Positions 1 to 6,735 of a stretch of 12,635 bases of DNA are shown piece by piece. This DNA is from Baffinella frigidus (lineage: Eukaryota > Cryptophyceae > Cryptomonadales > Baffinellaceae). The translations under genes and the position numbers were made by a program. Under the pieces are notes generated by a model, which was given only the letters and a program-made list of their open reading frames with translations, searched no databases and was not told the origin of the DNA. The stretch is from the NCBI GenBank assembly GCA_026770585.1, contig MU646354.1, positions 251,079 to 263,713 of the forward strand, read 5' to 3'. Numbering within the stretch: position 1 is the stretch's first letter; the number at the start of each line of letters is the position of its first letter.

Positions 1-35
<35 letters not shown>
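1..35. repeat. poly-G run at the window edge
   Basis: Thirty-five uninterrupted G residues open the window. A homopolymer of this length at a contig edge is often a sequencing or assembly artefact, although G-runs of 8 to 9 occur elsewhere in the window (near 6472-6595). Confidence 0.9.
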
Positions 36-37
<2 letters not shown>

Positions 38-296
38 GATGGAGGGGCGGGCACGAAGCACGGTGTATGGAGGGCTGTGGTCTAGCTAATGCTACACGCT
101 AACGACAGCGGACCCCTTAGCCTACGGTAGGAACCGGTGTGGTCTAGCGCCTTGTTCGCAATCTGGTGTAGAAGCGGTGCATAAATGAACGCTGAGTTAA
201 TCTAGTGTCTGTTCCTCAGAGGATGTGAACGTAAGGCCTTGCGTATTACAAGGATGTGAGTCCGGGCGTATAGGTGAGGTGCAAGCACACTCGCTA
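36..296. other. Left-end spacer, no gene seen
   Basis: No convincing coding frame. It holds an 11-bp direct repeat, TGTGGTCTAGC, at 76-86 and 138-148, and between them the palindrome CCTACGGTAGG (121-131) that recurs across the window. Confidence 0.5.
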
Positions 297-430
297 GCTC
301 TGCCTCACGCGGGTTGGCCGACTATTCTCAGGTTGACATGCTGGGTCTGCGGTACAAACCCGTTAACGTTGGCGCGGAAAACAGCCTCGGCTGCCCATGT
401 CGCTTCGCCCCAAATAGACTGAGACAGAGC
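297..430 (+). repeat. Subtelomeric hairpin element, copy 1 (full length)
   Basis: This is the most complete copy. It starts with GCTCTGCCTCA (297-307) and ends with TGAGACAGAGC (420-430), an imperfect terminal inverted repeat. The internal core has arms AGGTTGAC (330-337) and GTTAACGT (362-369), here diverged, around the conserved inner motif GGTACAAACCCGT. The tail CGCTTCGCCCCAAATAGACT precedes the right end. Two short reading frames overlap it but change frame between copies, so I treat them as non-coding. Confidence 0.7.
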
Positions 431-700
431 CAGAAAGCTGCCCACCTTTCGATGAAACTTTCTGCCCAGCTTTCGACAAAACCTTTCACACTAAACTCTC
501 AACCTCCGTTACCACACGGTGGGTTTCGAGGGTTTCGGGACCCCTGGATTTAGCGGTAACGTGACCACATTTGCATCAGAAAATCCTTAAAGTTAAGTGC
601 CCACAGGGTAAGTTGACTTTTGATGAAAGGTCCGTAGTCCACCGCGTGGCTAGAGTAACGGCGGAGAATCTCGAGCGCGGCCATCCCCTCGTCCGCCCTT

Positions 701-792
701 GACAGACTATTCTTAAGTTGACATGCTGGGTCCCGCGGTACAAACCCGTCAACTTTGGAGCGGAAACGAGCCAAAACAGTCTGAGGCAGAGC
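701..792 (+). repeat. Subtelomeric hairpin element, copy 2
   Basis: Core arms AAGTTGAC (715-722) and GTCAACTT (748-755) are a perfect 8-bp inverted repeat around a 25-nt spacer. The right end CTGAGGCAGAGC (781-792) matches the left terminal repeat of copy 1. The left terminal repeat is replaced by a GC-rich module ending near 700. Confidence 0.7.
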
Positions 793-807
793 CGCTCGAG
801 CAGCTCC

Positions 808-1017
808 CCACTCGAGGCTGGACGAGGGAGCATTTTAAACGTATGGATGTTTAATTTAGTACCAGTCACGGGCAGGATTGGTCACGTAGCTCCCGTATGT
901 ACGGGAGGAACGTGACTAAACGCGTCTATTAGTGTGAAAATTACTACACGCCGCTTGTTTTCTTCACTTGCAAAGGAATCATGTTTTTAAAATTGTCACA
1001 TGTGTAGCCTCGAGTGG
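808..1017 (+). repeat. Second subtelomeric hairpin module, copy A
   Basis: About 210 bp, aligning end to end with 1669-1878. It contains a near-perfect hairpin at 881-916: GTCACGT (881-887), CTCCCGTA (890-897), a two-base loop, TACGGGAG (900-907) and ACGTGAC (910-916), with 2-nt internal loops on each side. It ends in GCCTCGAGTGG. No reading frame is kept between copies. Confidence 0.75.
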
Positions 1018-1027
1018 CCGGCCGTCC

Positions 1028-1155
1028 CTCACTCGGGCTGACCGACTATTCTCAAGTCGACATGCCGGACTGATGGGTACAAACCCGTCAACTTTGGAGC
1101 GGGAAAGATCTCTCACTCACCAAAATTTGTAGGCCCAAATAGACTGAGATAGAGC
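1028..1155 (+). repeat. Subtelomeric hairpin element, copy 3
   Basis: Core arms are AAGTCGAC (1054-1061) and GTCAACTT (1087-1094), with one mismatch and a 25-nt spacer. The right end TGAGATAGAGC lies at 1145-1155. Between it and copy 4, the arms AGAGC..ATTGG and CCAAT..GCTCT enclose two adjacent 14-bp palindromes at 1187-1200 and 1199-1212. Confidence 0.65.
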
Positions 1156-1220
1156 AAGAATTGGATATGCGCGGGAAGGCCATCAACCCATGCGCATGGG
1201 AAGAGCTCTTCCAATTTCTA

Positions 1221-1310
1221 GCTCTGCATCAGTCGGATTGACCGACTATTCCTAAGTTGACACGTTGGATTTACGGTACAAACTCGTCAACTTTGGGGCG
1301 AAAGACATCG
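1221..1310 (+). repeat. Subtelomeric hairpin element, copy 4
   Basis: The left end GCTCTGCATCAGTC (from 1221) is followed by core arms AAGTTGAC (1254-1261) and GTCAACTT (1286-1293), a perfect 8-bp pair with a 24-nt spacer. The element runs into the GC-rich/telomere-like module before its right end. Confidence 0.65.
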
Positions 1311-1312
1311 GA

Positions 1313-1416
1313 AGGAGCTGCGAGAGCGGCCGTCGCCGCATCAGCCCTAAACCCTCAACCCTCAACCCTAAACCCTGAGCCCTAAGCCCGCCCGAGCAGG
1401 CCATCCTCCCGCGCCA
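1313..1416 (+). repeat. GC module with CCCTAAA-like heptamers
   Basis: The conserved string GCGGCCGTCGCCGCATC (1326-1342) is followed by six in-phase heptamers at 1345-1386: CCCTAAA, CCCTCAA twice, CCCTAAA, CCCTGAG and CCCTAAG. A GC-rich linker joins them to hairpin copy 5. The telomere-like unit is in CCCTAAA orientation, opposite to the arrays after 2534. Confidence 0.7.
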
Positions 1417-1531
1417 CCGACCGAATATTCTCAAGTTGACACGCTGGGTGCGTGGTACAAATTCGTCAACTTTGGAGCGGGAAAGGTCCCCCAATCGCCA
1501 AAATCGCTTCGCCCAAATAGTCTGAGACAGA
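1417..1531 (+). repeat. Subtelomeric hairpin element, copy 5
   Basis: Core arms AAGTTGAC (1433-1440) and GTCAACTT (1465-1472) are perfect, with a 24-nt spacer. The tail CGCTTCGCCCAAATAGTCT leads to the right end TCTGAGACAGA (1521-1531). Confidence 0.7.
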
Positions 1532-1564
1532 AAACTAATTTAGATACGGAAATAAAACGCGCGC

Positions 1565-1660
1565 GCTCTGCCTCACTCGGGTTGACTGACTATTCCTAAG
1601 TCGACACGCTGGGTTTACGGTACAAATCCGTCAACTTTAGAAAATTGGGGCGGGAAAAAT
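1565..1660 (+). repeat. Subtelomeric hairpin element, copy 6
   Basis: The left terminal repeat GCTCTGCCTCA (1565-1575) is identical to that of copy 1. Core arms AAGTCGAC (1598-1605) and GTCAACTT (1630-1637) carry one mismatch and a 24-nt spacer. The copy runs directly into the second hairpin module without its right end. Confidence 0.7.
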
Positions 1661-1668
1661 GGGGAGGA

Positions 1669-1878
1669 CCACTCGAGGCTGGAAGAGGGAGTAATCTAAA
1701 TGTGTGGATGTTAAATTTAGTACCAGTCACGGGCAGGCTTGGTCACGTTGCTCCCATATATACGGGAGGAACGTGACCAAACGCGATATCTATGTGAACA
1801 TTACTATACAGCAGTCCACGTGTCAAGGACTTATAACGTTGAAAAAAATGAAATAGTGACATTTCTAGCCTCGAGTGG
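1669..1878 (+). repeat. Second subtelomeric hairpin module, copy B
   Basis: It starts ACTCGAGGCTGG as copy A does and holds the same hairpin at 1741-1778, with 8-bp outer arms GGTCACGT/ACGTGACC. The inner arm CTCCCATA has one change relative to copy A, giving a single mismatch with TACGGGAG. Copies A and B lie about 861 bp apart, each following a first-family hairpin core. Confidence 0.75.
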
Positions 1879-1879
1879 G

Positions 1880-1984
1880 ATCCGCGAGGGCGGCCGTCGC
1901 CGCATCCGCCCTCAACCCCAAACCCTCAACCCTAAATCCTCAACTCTAAACCCGAAGCCCGCCCGCGCAGCTTTTCCTCCCGCG
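1880..1984 (+). repeat. GC module with degenerate CCCTAAA-like heptamers, second copy
   Basis: It repeats the 1313-1416 module: GCGGCCGTCGCCGCATC at 1890-1906, then about seven degenerate heptamers at 1909-1957 (CCCTCAA, CCCCAAA, CCCTCAA, CCCTAAA and weaker units), then a C-rich linker into hairpin copy 7. A third, heptamer-free start of this module lies near 2385-2403. Confidence 0.65.
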
Positions 1985-2086
1985 CCCCTCCCCGACTATT
2001 CTCAAGTTGACACGCTGGGTGTACGGTACAAATCCGTCAACTTTGGGAACGTTGGGGCGGAAAACATCGGGTTTGGGGCGGAACGC
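1985..2086 (+). repeat. Subtelomeric hairpin element, copy 7
   Basis: Core arms AAGTTGAC (2004-2011) and GTCAACTT (2036-2043) are perfect, with a 24-nt spacer. It is followed by GTTGGGGCGG and GTTTGGGGCGG, a local duplication of the sequence that follows the core in other copies. Confidence 0.7.
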
Positions 2087-2104
2087 AACCACTAGCCCTT
2101 GGAG

Positions 2105-2213
2105 GTGGCTCAAATAGCGCTCTGGGGCATCTTTGTTTTACCTTGGATCGGGGTCGGATCCGACCCCGACCCAAGGGGAAATCGAAGACCTTCCAGGGCA
2201 CTAGTTGAGCCAC
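2105..2213. repeat. 109-bp foldback element
   Basis: The outer arms GTGGCTCAA (2105-2113) and TTGAGCCAC (2205-2213) are exact inverse complements. The centre is a perfect 20-bp palindrome (2149-2168), flanked by CTTGG/CCAAG. Intermediate arms pair imperfectly, for example GCGCTCTGG with CCAGGGCAC. The whole element folds on itself about 2159. It sits between hairpin copy 7 and module copy C, where copies A and B carry other sequence, so it looks like an insertion or replacement. Confidence 0.7.
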
Positions 2214-2240
2214 TTGGGATGGCTGGAGGGAGGAACCGCA

Positions 2241-2375
2241 AGGGCTCCCACACATACGGGAGGAACGTGACCACACGCGACATCCATGTGAACATTACCA
2301 AACAACAGTACACTTTTGTAAAGGACTTGTAAAGTTATTTATTTTTCAAATGGTGACATTTCTAGCCTCGAGTGG
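2241..2375 (+). repeat. Second subtelomeric hairpin module, copy C (5' truncated)
   Basis: It shares TACGGGAGGAACGTGACCA (from 2255) and the downstream TATGTGAACATTAC-like and CTAGCCTCGAGTGG sequences with copies A and B. It lacks the left 60 to 70 bp, so the outer hairpin arm is gone. Confidence 0.7.
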
Positions 2376-2423
2376 GGACCGCGAGGGCAGCGGTCGCCGC
2401 ATCCGCCCGCCCGCGAAGATCCT

Positions 2424-2533
2424 CCTCCCGCGCCCCTCCCCCCGCTCTGTCCCGCTCCTCTCGCGCCCGCCCGCTGTCCCGCTCCGCTCGCGCGTCGTCT
2501 CTCTCCCTCTCGCCCTGCGGTGTATGGCGTATG
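2424..2533 (+). repeat. C-rich block 1 of the composite array
   Basis: Pyrimidine-rich block with the phrases CTGTCCCGCTCC, CGTCGTCTCTCTCCCTC and GCCCTGCGGTGTATGG. These recur in the later blocks, each placed just before a TTTAGGG-like tract. Short reading frames through it are low-complexity and Arg/Ser/Pro-rich. Confidence 0.65.
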
Positions 2534-2616
2534 GTTTTGGGGGTTAGGGTGTAGGGTTTAGGTTTAGGGTTTAGGGCTTAGGGTTTAGGGTCTGGGGGTC
2601 GGGGTTTAGGGTTTAG
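2534..2616 (+). repeat. TTTAGGG-like array 1
   Basis: Degenerate heptamers (TTTAGGG, TGTAGGG, CTTAGGG, TCTGGGGG) on the + strand, opposite to the CCCTAAA tracts at 1345 and 1909. Confidence 0.75.
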
Positions 2617-2820
2617 CCCGCTGTCCCGCTCCTCTCGCGCGTCTCTCTCCCTTTCGCCCTGCGGTGTAGGGTGTGTGGGGGTGAGGGGTTGGGGGTGAGG
2701 GGTTGGGGTCGGTTTAGGAGCAGGCCCTGCCCCGCCCCTCCCCCCGCCCGCCCTCTGTCCCGCTCCGATCGAGCGTCGTCTCTCTCCCTCTCCGCCCGCG
2801 CTTTATGGCTCATGGTTTTA
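2617..2820 (+). repeat. C-rich blocks 2 and 3 with a GGGGTTGGGGTGA-type tract between
   Basis: Block 2 starts CCCGCTGTCCCGCTCCTC (2617). A G-rich tract with GTGAGGGGTTGGG repeats follows at about 2666-2720. Block 3 (2721-2816) contains CTCTGTCCCGCTCC, CGTCGTCTCTCTCCCTC and ends with GCGCTTTATGGCTCATGG, which leads into the next heptamer array. Confidence 0.65.
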
Positions 2821-2907
2821 GGGTTGAGGGTTGAAGGTTTAGGGCTTAGGGTTTAGGGTTTGGGGTTTAGGGTGTGGGGTTTGGGGTGTGCGGTTTGGGT
2901 GTTAGGG
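2817..2907 (+). repeat. TTTAGGG-like array 2
   Basis: Mixed TTTAGGG, TTGAGGG, TTGAAGG, TTTGGGG and TGTGGGG units, more degenerate towards 2900. Confidence 0.75.
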
Positions 2908-2971
2908 CTCTGTCCCGCTCCTCCCTCACGTCGTCTCTCTCCCTCCCAGCCCGCGCTTTATGGCTCATGGT
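2908..2971 (+). repeat. C-rich block 4
   Basis: It starts GCTCTGTCCCGCTCCTCC, contains CACGTCGTCTCTCTCCCTC, and ends in the conserved linker GCGCTTTATGGCTCATGG directly before the longest heptamer array. Confidence 0.7.
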
Positions 2972-2979
2972 TTTAGGGT

Positions 2980-3018
<39 letters not shown>

Positions 3019-3028
3019 GGTTAAGGGT

Positions 3029-3060
<32 letters not shown>

Positions 3061-3189
3061 GGTGTAGGGTTTAGGGTTTAGGGTTGAGGGTTGAGGGTTG
3101 AGGGTGTAGGGTTTAGGGTTCAGGGTTTAGGGTTTAGGGGTTTAGGGTTTAGGGTGTGGGGTTGAGGGTTTAGGGTTTATGGTTTAGCG
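2972..3189 (+). repeat. Long interstitial telomere-like array (about 31 heptamers)
   Basis: The 7-bp phase is kept for 218 bases with only one 8-mer (3133-3140). I count about 15 TTGAGGG units (six in a row from 2979, five in a row from 3028, three from 3084), about nine TTTAGGG, and single TTAAGGG, TTCAGGG, TGTAGGG and TGTGGGG variants. Runs of one variant point to local tandem duplication rather than fresh telomerase synthesis. It lies about 3 kb inside the window, so it is interstitial here. Confidence 0.9.
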
Positions 3190-3232
3190 CTCTGTCCCGC
3201 TCCTTCCTCACGTCGTCTCTCTCCCCCCAGCA
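3190..3232 (+). repeat. C-rich block 5
   Basis: CTCTGTCCCGCTCCTTCCTC followed by ACGTCGTCTCTCTCCCCCCAG, the same phrase order as block 4 but without the ATGG linker and with no heptamer array after it. Confidence 0.65.
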
Positions 3233-3690
3233 ATCCGTAGCAGCTTTTACCGGGTCCTTGCAAGAATCCGGGAACGATTTTTTTTTTTTGTTTATTCGTA
3301 GAACCCTACGGTAGGAGTCCCTAGGGACCTCGAAATTGCTGACGGGAGATACGGACAGATATGTTCGGTGTAGCTGAAATTTGCTACAGTACCCGATCCG
3401 GTTCAAAGCTGCAACGGTGGTCCCTCTCGGCCTGCGGTGCAGGGGTGTAGGGGTTAGGGGTTAGGTGGTGGGGTCGTTGTAGGTGTAGGCCCTGCCCCGC
3501 GCCCCCACATCATGCAAAAAATATTACGTTAACGGAGTAGTAACTTTGGTCAAAATTTATAATGGAAAACATTCTTGGGCTTTAAAAGTCCTGAAATCGC
3601 TTTTACAATCGTTTTAGAGCTGGCAAGCCCACGTTAACGAGGGACTTAAGGGGTCCGTTGACGTAAGCTTTTCGCATTACACTGCGCGCG
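3233..3690. other. Mostly unique spacer, no gene seen
   Basis: It contains CCTACGGTAGG (3305-3315) and, two bases on, the 12-bp palindrome GTCCCTAGGGAC (3317-3328). A T10 run lies near 3280. Weak remnants of the G-rich and C-rich array modules occur at about 3417-3512. An AT-richer stretch without recognised features covers 3515-3680. The 78-residue minus-strand frame at 3170-3406 runs into telomere-like repeat and looks spurious. Confidence 0.5.
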
Positions 3691-3732
3691 CCCTGTCCCG
3701 CTCATCCCGTGCGTCGTCCCGCTCCCTCTTTG
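3691..3732 (+). repeat. C-rich block 6 (isolated)
   Basis: CCCTGTCCCGCTCATCCC and GTGCGTCGTCCCGCTCCCTC match the phrase order of the blocks at 2424-3232, separated from them by about 460 bp. Confidence 0.55.
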
Positions 3733-3774
3733 TCACACCAACTGACGCAAGACGGTTTGACGGTTTAATAGGGT

Positions 3775-3921
3775 AATGGACTAAAATGGTGGTAGTTAGG
3801 CCTACGGCATTGCCTAGGACCTCCTACTGTAGGCCAAAATTCGAGGAATTTTTGGTCATAGGAGCCCTACGGCCTGAGGTAGGCAATTCTGTAGGCCTAA
3901 CTACCCAATTTTTAGTCCGTT
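3775..3921. repeat. 147-bp foldback (MITE-like) element
   Basis: The left arm GGACTAAAATGGTGGTAGTT (from 3778) and its continuation GGCCTACGGCATTGCCTA match the inverse complement of the right arm, which runs from TAGGCAATTC to TTTTAGTCC (ending 3918); the inner 26 bp carry about two mismatches. The centre also pairs: CCAAAATTC against GAATTTTTGG around about 3845. CCTACTGTAGG lies at 3823-3833. Non-autonomous: it has no room for a transposase. It ends just beyond the 3' end of the coiled-coil reading frame. Confidence 0.75.
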
Positions 3922-3924
3922 GGC

Positions 3925-4440
3925 CTAAGAGATTCCTGGAATGGTGTCCACAACCCTCCGCCCCCCTACCTGCTCCGCCCGCGCAACAAGCGCCACCTCC
4001 CGCGCCCCCGCCTGCGCCTCGCTCGCCGCACGCCCCTCCACCGCCGCCGCGTCGCTCGCCGCGCGCCGTGTCGCGGCTTCCAGCGCGGCGTCAAGCACGG
4101 AGAGAGCAGACGCCGTGCGGCCCTCGTGATTTTCAATCCAGCGTGAGAGATGAGCCTGTTCCGCGGCGCCGGGGGCGGGGGCAGCGTCGCGCACGCGAAG
4201 CTCTGCCTGAAGGCGCTCGACCTCCCCCCAGGCCGCGGCCTCGCGAAGTAGAGCACCGTCGTATTCCGCTTTCATTTCGTCGAGGGAGTCAGCCATGTCC
4301 GTGCTGCCACCAAGCAGCCCAGAGAGCATCGCCTGCGTCTCCTTTATCACCGCCTCATGACCTCTCTCTTTCGGCGCTGCTGTCGGCGCGGCCATCGGAA
4401 GCGCCGCCAGGGCCCACGCAGGGCCCCCCGCATCCCCCAT
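3925..4440 (-). CDS. Ala/Glu-rich coiled-coil protein or exon, function unknown
   Basis: I do not recognise the family. The 171-residue frame begins at an ATG (4440) with a short Gly/Ala/Pro segment (residues 1-24) and then becomes almost wholly helical in character. Amphipathic stretches lie at about residues 28-45, 49-86 and 92-157, rich in Ala, Glu, Arg and Leu, with a Pro/Ala break near 86-91. Two Trp residues (71 and 101) sit inside them. Third codon positions are strongly G/C and amino acid choice is ordered, unlike the opposite-strand frames, which are Pro/Arg-rich shadows. No signal peptide or membrane segment is seen. The last residues may not be genuine: a good splice donor, CAG then GTAGGG, occurs on this strand at 3972-3965, so the exon may end near 3970. 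No neighbour helps assign a role. An internal exon or a decayed gene fragment is equally possible. Confidence 0.5.
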   Translation of the reverse strand: MGDAGGPAWALAALPMAAPTAAPKERGHEAVIKETQAMLSGLLGGSTDMADSLDEMKAEYDGALLREAAAWGEVERLQAELRVRDAAPAPGAAEQAHLSRWIENHEGRTASALSVLDAALEAATRRAASDAAAVEGRAASEAQAGAREVALVARAEQVGGRRVVDTIPGIS

Positions 4441-4825
4441 CGCGTATCACCGGTTTTTATTTCGAGTCGCAGCCACGAGGAGAGGACCAACCACCCTGAT
4501 GTGCTCCACGGGCCCCTTTGCCAGCGCGGTGCCCGCACCACCTCTCCGGCTACGCGCTCATCGGATCAGCGAGCAAGACACGGGTATGGCGCCATGCAGC
4601 ACCATACGCGCACCTTCCTGAAATTTCCAGACTGGGACAAACAGGTTATGAACGGTCACCCCTCATCCTCGCCCGAGGATAAGCAGGATCTACAGTTCCT
4701 CATGGGATAAGTGTCGGGTGATTGTCCCAGCCAGGTCATGAGCCTCACGAAAACGGACCTTGTTGCGCCTGGGGGAACCCCTTACACATCCACCTCTCTC
4801 ACTCTCTCGTTCGCTGACTTCCGTA
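4441..4825. other. No confident gene
   Basis: The GC-rich composition of the coiled-coil region fades by about 4600. A + strand frame reaching 4710 ends with about 35 residues of ordinary composition (from codons near 4594), but its upstream part is the antisense shadow of the coiled-coil frame. A terminal exon cannot be excluded. The first unit of the next repeat family begins at about 4826. Confidence 0.4.
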
Positions 4826-5398
4826 CATTGGGGGAAACCTCTACATGCGTTTGGTTTGACATCTGTCTCATCTCACACCCCCACACAACCCCCCTCACCT
4901 TGTGGGGTATCCGTGACTGAAGCTCCTAAACTTCAACAAGGGAAAACAAGAACCCCAAAACAAGGCTGACTTGGGTTCGGTGCGTGTAAGTGAGCATGGG
5001 AGCGGTATCGCATACCTTCACCCACCCCAACAGAGCCACCCTGTATCCCCTCTTCACGAGCCTCTGCACTGGAGAGCGAAACGCGATCCGAAAGCAAAAA
5101 TGCTTTCTCTGCAGATCCCTTCTACGGAACGGCGTGTCGTTGGCATATGTTGGGAGAAATTAAAACCTAAAGGACCTAAAGGTCTGGGCGTGTCGTTGGC
5201 ATATGTTGGGAGCATTTAAAACCTAAAGGACCTAAAGGACTTTGTTTTTGAAACCCTAAAGGACCTAATGGACCTGGAAAGCTAAACGCGATCCGAAAGC
5301 AAAAATGCTTTCTCTGCAGTCCTTTCTACGGAAGGGCGTGTCGTTGGGCTATGTTGGGCGAAATTAAAACCTAAAGGACCTAAAGGACCTAAAGGACC
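4826..5398 (+). repeat. Long dispersed repeat, unit 1 plus a duplicated 3' part
   Basis: The order is TACATTGGGGGAAAC (4826), CACACCCCCACACAACCC (4874), TGTGGGGTATCCGTGACTG (4903), GGCTGACTTGGGTTCGG (4964), CTTCACGAGCCTCTGCACTG (5052) and a hairpin GAAAGCA-AAAA-TGCTTTC (5090-5107), then CTGCAG, CGTGTCGTTGGC and a tail of CCTAAAGGA units. The 3' part repeats at 5287-5398 with its own hairpin (5295-5312) and about three tandem CCTAAAGGA units. Reading frames through it are interrupted and differ between copies. Confidence 0.7.
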
Positions 5399-5735
5399 AT
5401 GTCTGATCTCACCCCACACCCCCACACAACCCATCTCACCTTTTGGAATCTTCTTTCCTCTGGGGCATCCGTGGCTGGAGCTCTCATACTCCAACCATGG
5501 GATACCATGAGCCTCTTAAAGGCTGACTTGGGGTTCGGTGTGTGTGCGAGACTGTGCCTTTTTGGTCTAACTCAAACACCCCATAAAGAACTCACCCTTT
5601 ATCCCCTCTTCACGAGCCTCTGCACTGGAGAGCTAAATGCGATCCGAAAGCAAAAATGCTTTCTCTGCAGTCCTTTCTACGGAAGGGCGTGTCGTTGGGC
5701 TATGTTGGGCGAAATTAAAACCTAAAGGACCTAAA
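5399..5735 (+). repeat. Long dispersed repeat, unit 2
   Basis: It shares in order ACACCCCCACACAACCC (5415), GGGGCATCCGTGGCTG (5462), GGCTGACTTGGGGTTCGG (5521), CTTCACGAGCCTCTGCACTG (5609), hairpin GAAAGCA-AAAA-TGCTTTC (5646-5663), CTGCAG and a CCTAAAGGA tail with unit 1. A start similar to the TACATTGGGGG segment is missing. Confidence 0.7.
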
Positions 5736-5828
5736 GGTGTTTTGGCTTTTTTGTTTTTGCTCTACCAATATCTTGACGGAATGTTGTTGCTTTTGACCCT
5801 TGAATTGCTCATCACAATTATGACGTCC

Positions 5829-6000
5829 ATACATTGGGGGAAACTCTCACACAGCCACATTTTTCCCATGTTCATGTTTGGTGTCTAAACTGTTTACACC
5901 TCACAACCCCACACAATCCCTTCCACCTTGTGGGGTATTCGTGATTGAAGCTCTTGAACCTCAATCATGAGATACCATGAGCCTCATTAAGGGAGGTGCC
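5829..6000 (+). repeat. Long dispersed repeat, unit 3 (3' truncated)
   Basis: TACATTGGGGGAAACTC (5829) is followed by CACAACCCCACACAATCCC (5903), CTTGTGGGGTATTCGTGATTG (about 5928) and GATACCATGAGCCTC (5971), the last also present in unit 2 at 5501. The copy stops before the hairpin and tail. Confidence 0.65.
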
Positions 6001-6234
6001 GACCTGCCACCTTCGACGACAGGCTGACGAAGGTGCATGCCAAGCGCCCACAGCCATTGGAACAGCTCCTCCATGCCCCCTGGCACCCAAAAGAGCCACA
6101 ATCCCCTCAGGAATCTTGCTTCTCTTTCCTTCTCTTTCCTGTCAAAATGACTTCTGAAAGTTGCGTGTCAGCAATCTCGTATATAAACACTCCCGTTGAA
6201 AGCATGACCACAAATTGTTTTGCAGTGTTTGATT

Positions 6235-6334
6235 GCGCATCTGGCAGAGTTGGTAGCATCCAGGCCGTGCCTCAGGAGATCTCGAGTTCGAGTCTGACAG
6301 GTGACGAATGACTCGCATCTTGTTACCGCTTTTT
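6235..6334 (+). tRNA. tRNA-like element (decayed tRNA or SINE head)
   Basis: An exact A-box-type motif TGGCAGAGTTGG (6242-6253) and a B-box-type motif AGTTCGAGTCT (6285-6295) are spaced 43 bases apart, as in a tRNA of normal length. A TTTTT stop for RNA polymerase III follows at 6330-6334. The cloverleaf is poor: numbering from the boxes, the acceptor, D and T stems pair badly, and the anticodon loop would read CCGTGCC (anticodon GTG) without the usual U33. So I see an internal Pol III promoter, not a functional tRNA. It may head a SINE, but no second copy is visible in this window. Confidence 0.4.
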
Positions 6335-6415
6335 CATACCTGTCGCAATTTTGACCCCTCTTTTTCCTGTTTTTTTGGTACTTTGTGGGAGAGAAAAAAA
6401 ACGCCAGCTCTGTTC

Positions 6416-6600
6416 TCCGGGGGGGTAACGTGTTTTAGGGCGAAAAAAATGCCGATTTTTTCTCACTATGAGGGGGGGGACATTTCACTATGAGGTCCAC
6501 TATGAGGTGCTGGACGGGTCCACTATGGGGAGGGACATTTAGTGAGATAGTCACTATGAGGTGCCCAGGGGGGGGGGTCATTTGTTTGGGGGGGGACATA
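6416..6600 (+). repeat. CACTATGAGG direct repeats with G-runs
   Basis: CACTATGAGG or a one-base variant occurs at 6464, 6486, 6498, 6521 and 6552. These are interleaved with GGGACATTT-type segments and three runs of eight or more G (from about 6472, 6567 and 6585). A short inverted pair TAGTGA/TCACTA lies at about 6540-6557. No coding frame is convincing. Confidence 0.6.
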
Positions 6601-6735
6601 TGGAAAAATACGGTAGGATGTCCTACCCCCCCCCTAGTTCGTAGGACCACAGAAGGACCATGCCTATGGTGGTGATCTACACCTGTACATGTAAGTGTGC
6701 CCATGAAGACCTCTGGGTGGATAAGGCAACGGAAA

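Noticed and set aside
297-2086. CRISPR array
   Set aside because: The repeated units are unevenly spaced (about 170 to 400 bp), diverged and embedded in eukaryotic telomere-like sequence; no cas-like gene is present.
1739-2095. 118-residue plus-strand frame
   Set aside because: It crosses three different repeat modules, and the frame is not kept in their other copies.
2972-3189. True chromosome end
   Set aside because: The array is interstitial, diverged, and oriented TTTAGGG towards about 9 kb of further sequence rather than towards an end.
3786-4499. 237-residue plus-strand open frame
   Set aside because: Very Pro/Arg-rich, antisense to the coiled-coil frame, and its first part translates the foldback element at 3775-3921. 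It is a shadow of the G/C-biased opposite strand.
6235-6306. Functional histidine tRNA (anticodon GTG)
   Set aside because: Box spacing fits, but the acceptor, D and T stems do not pair and the loop lacks U33; kept only as a tRNA-like element.
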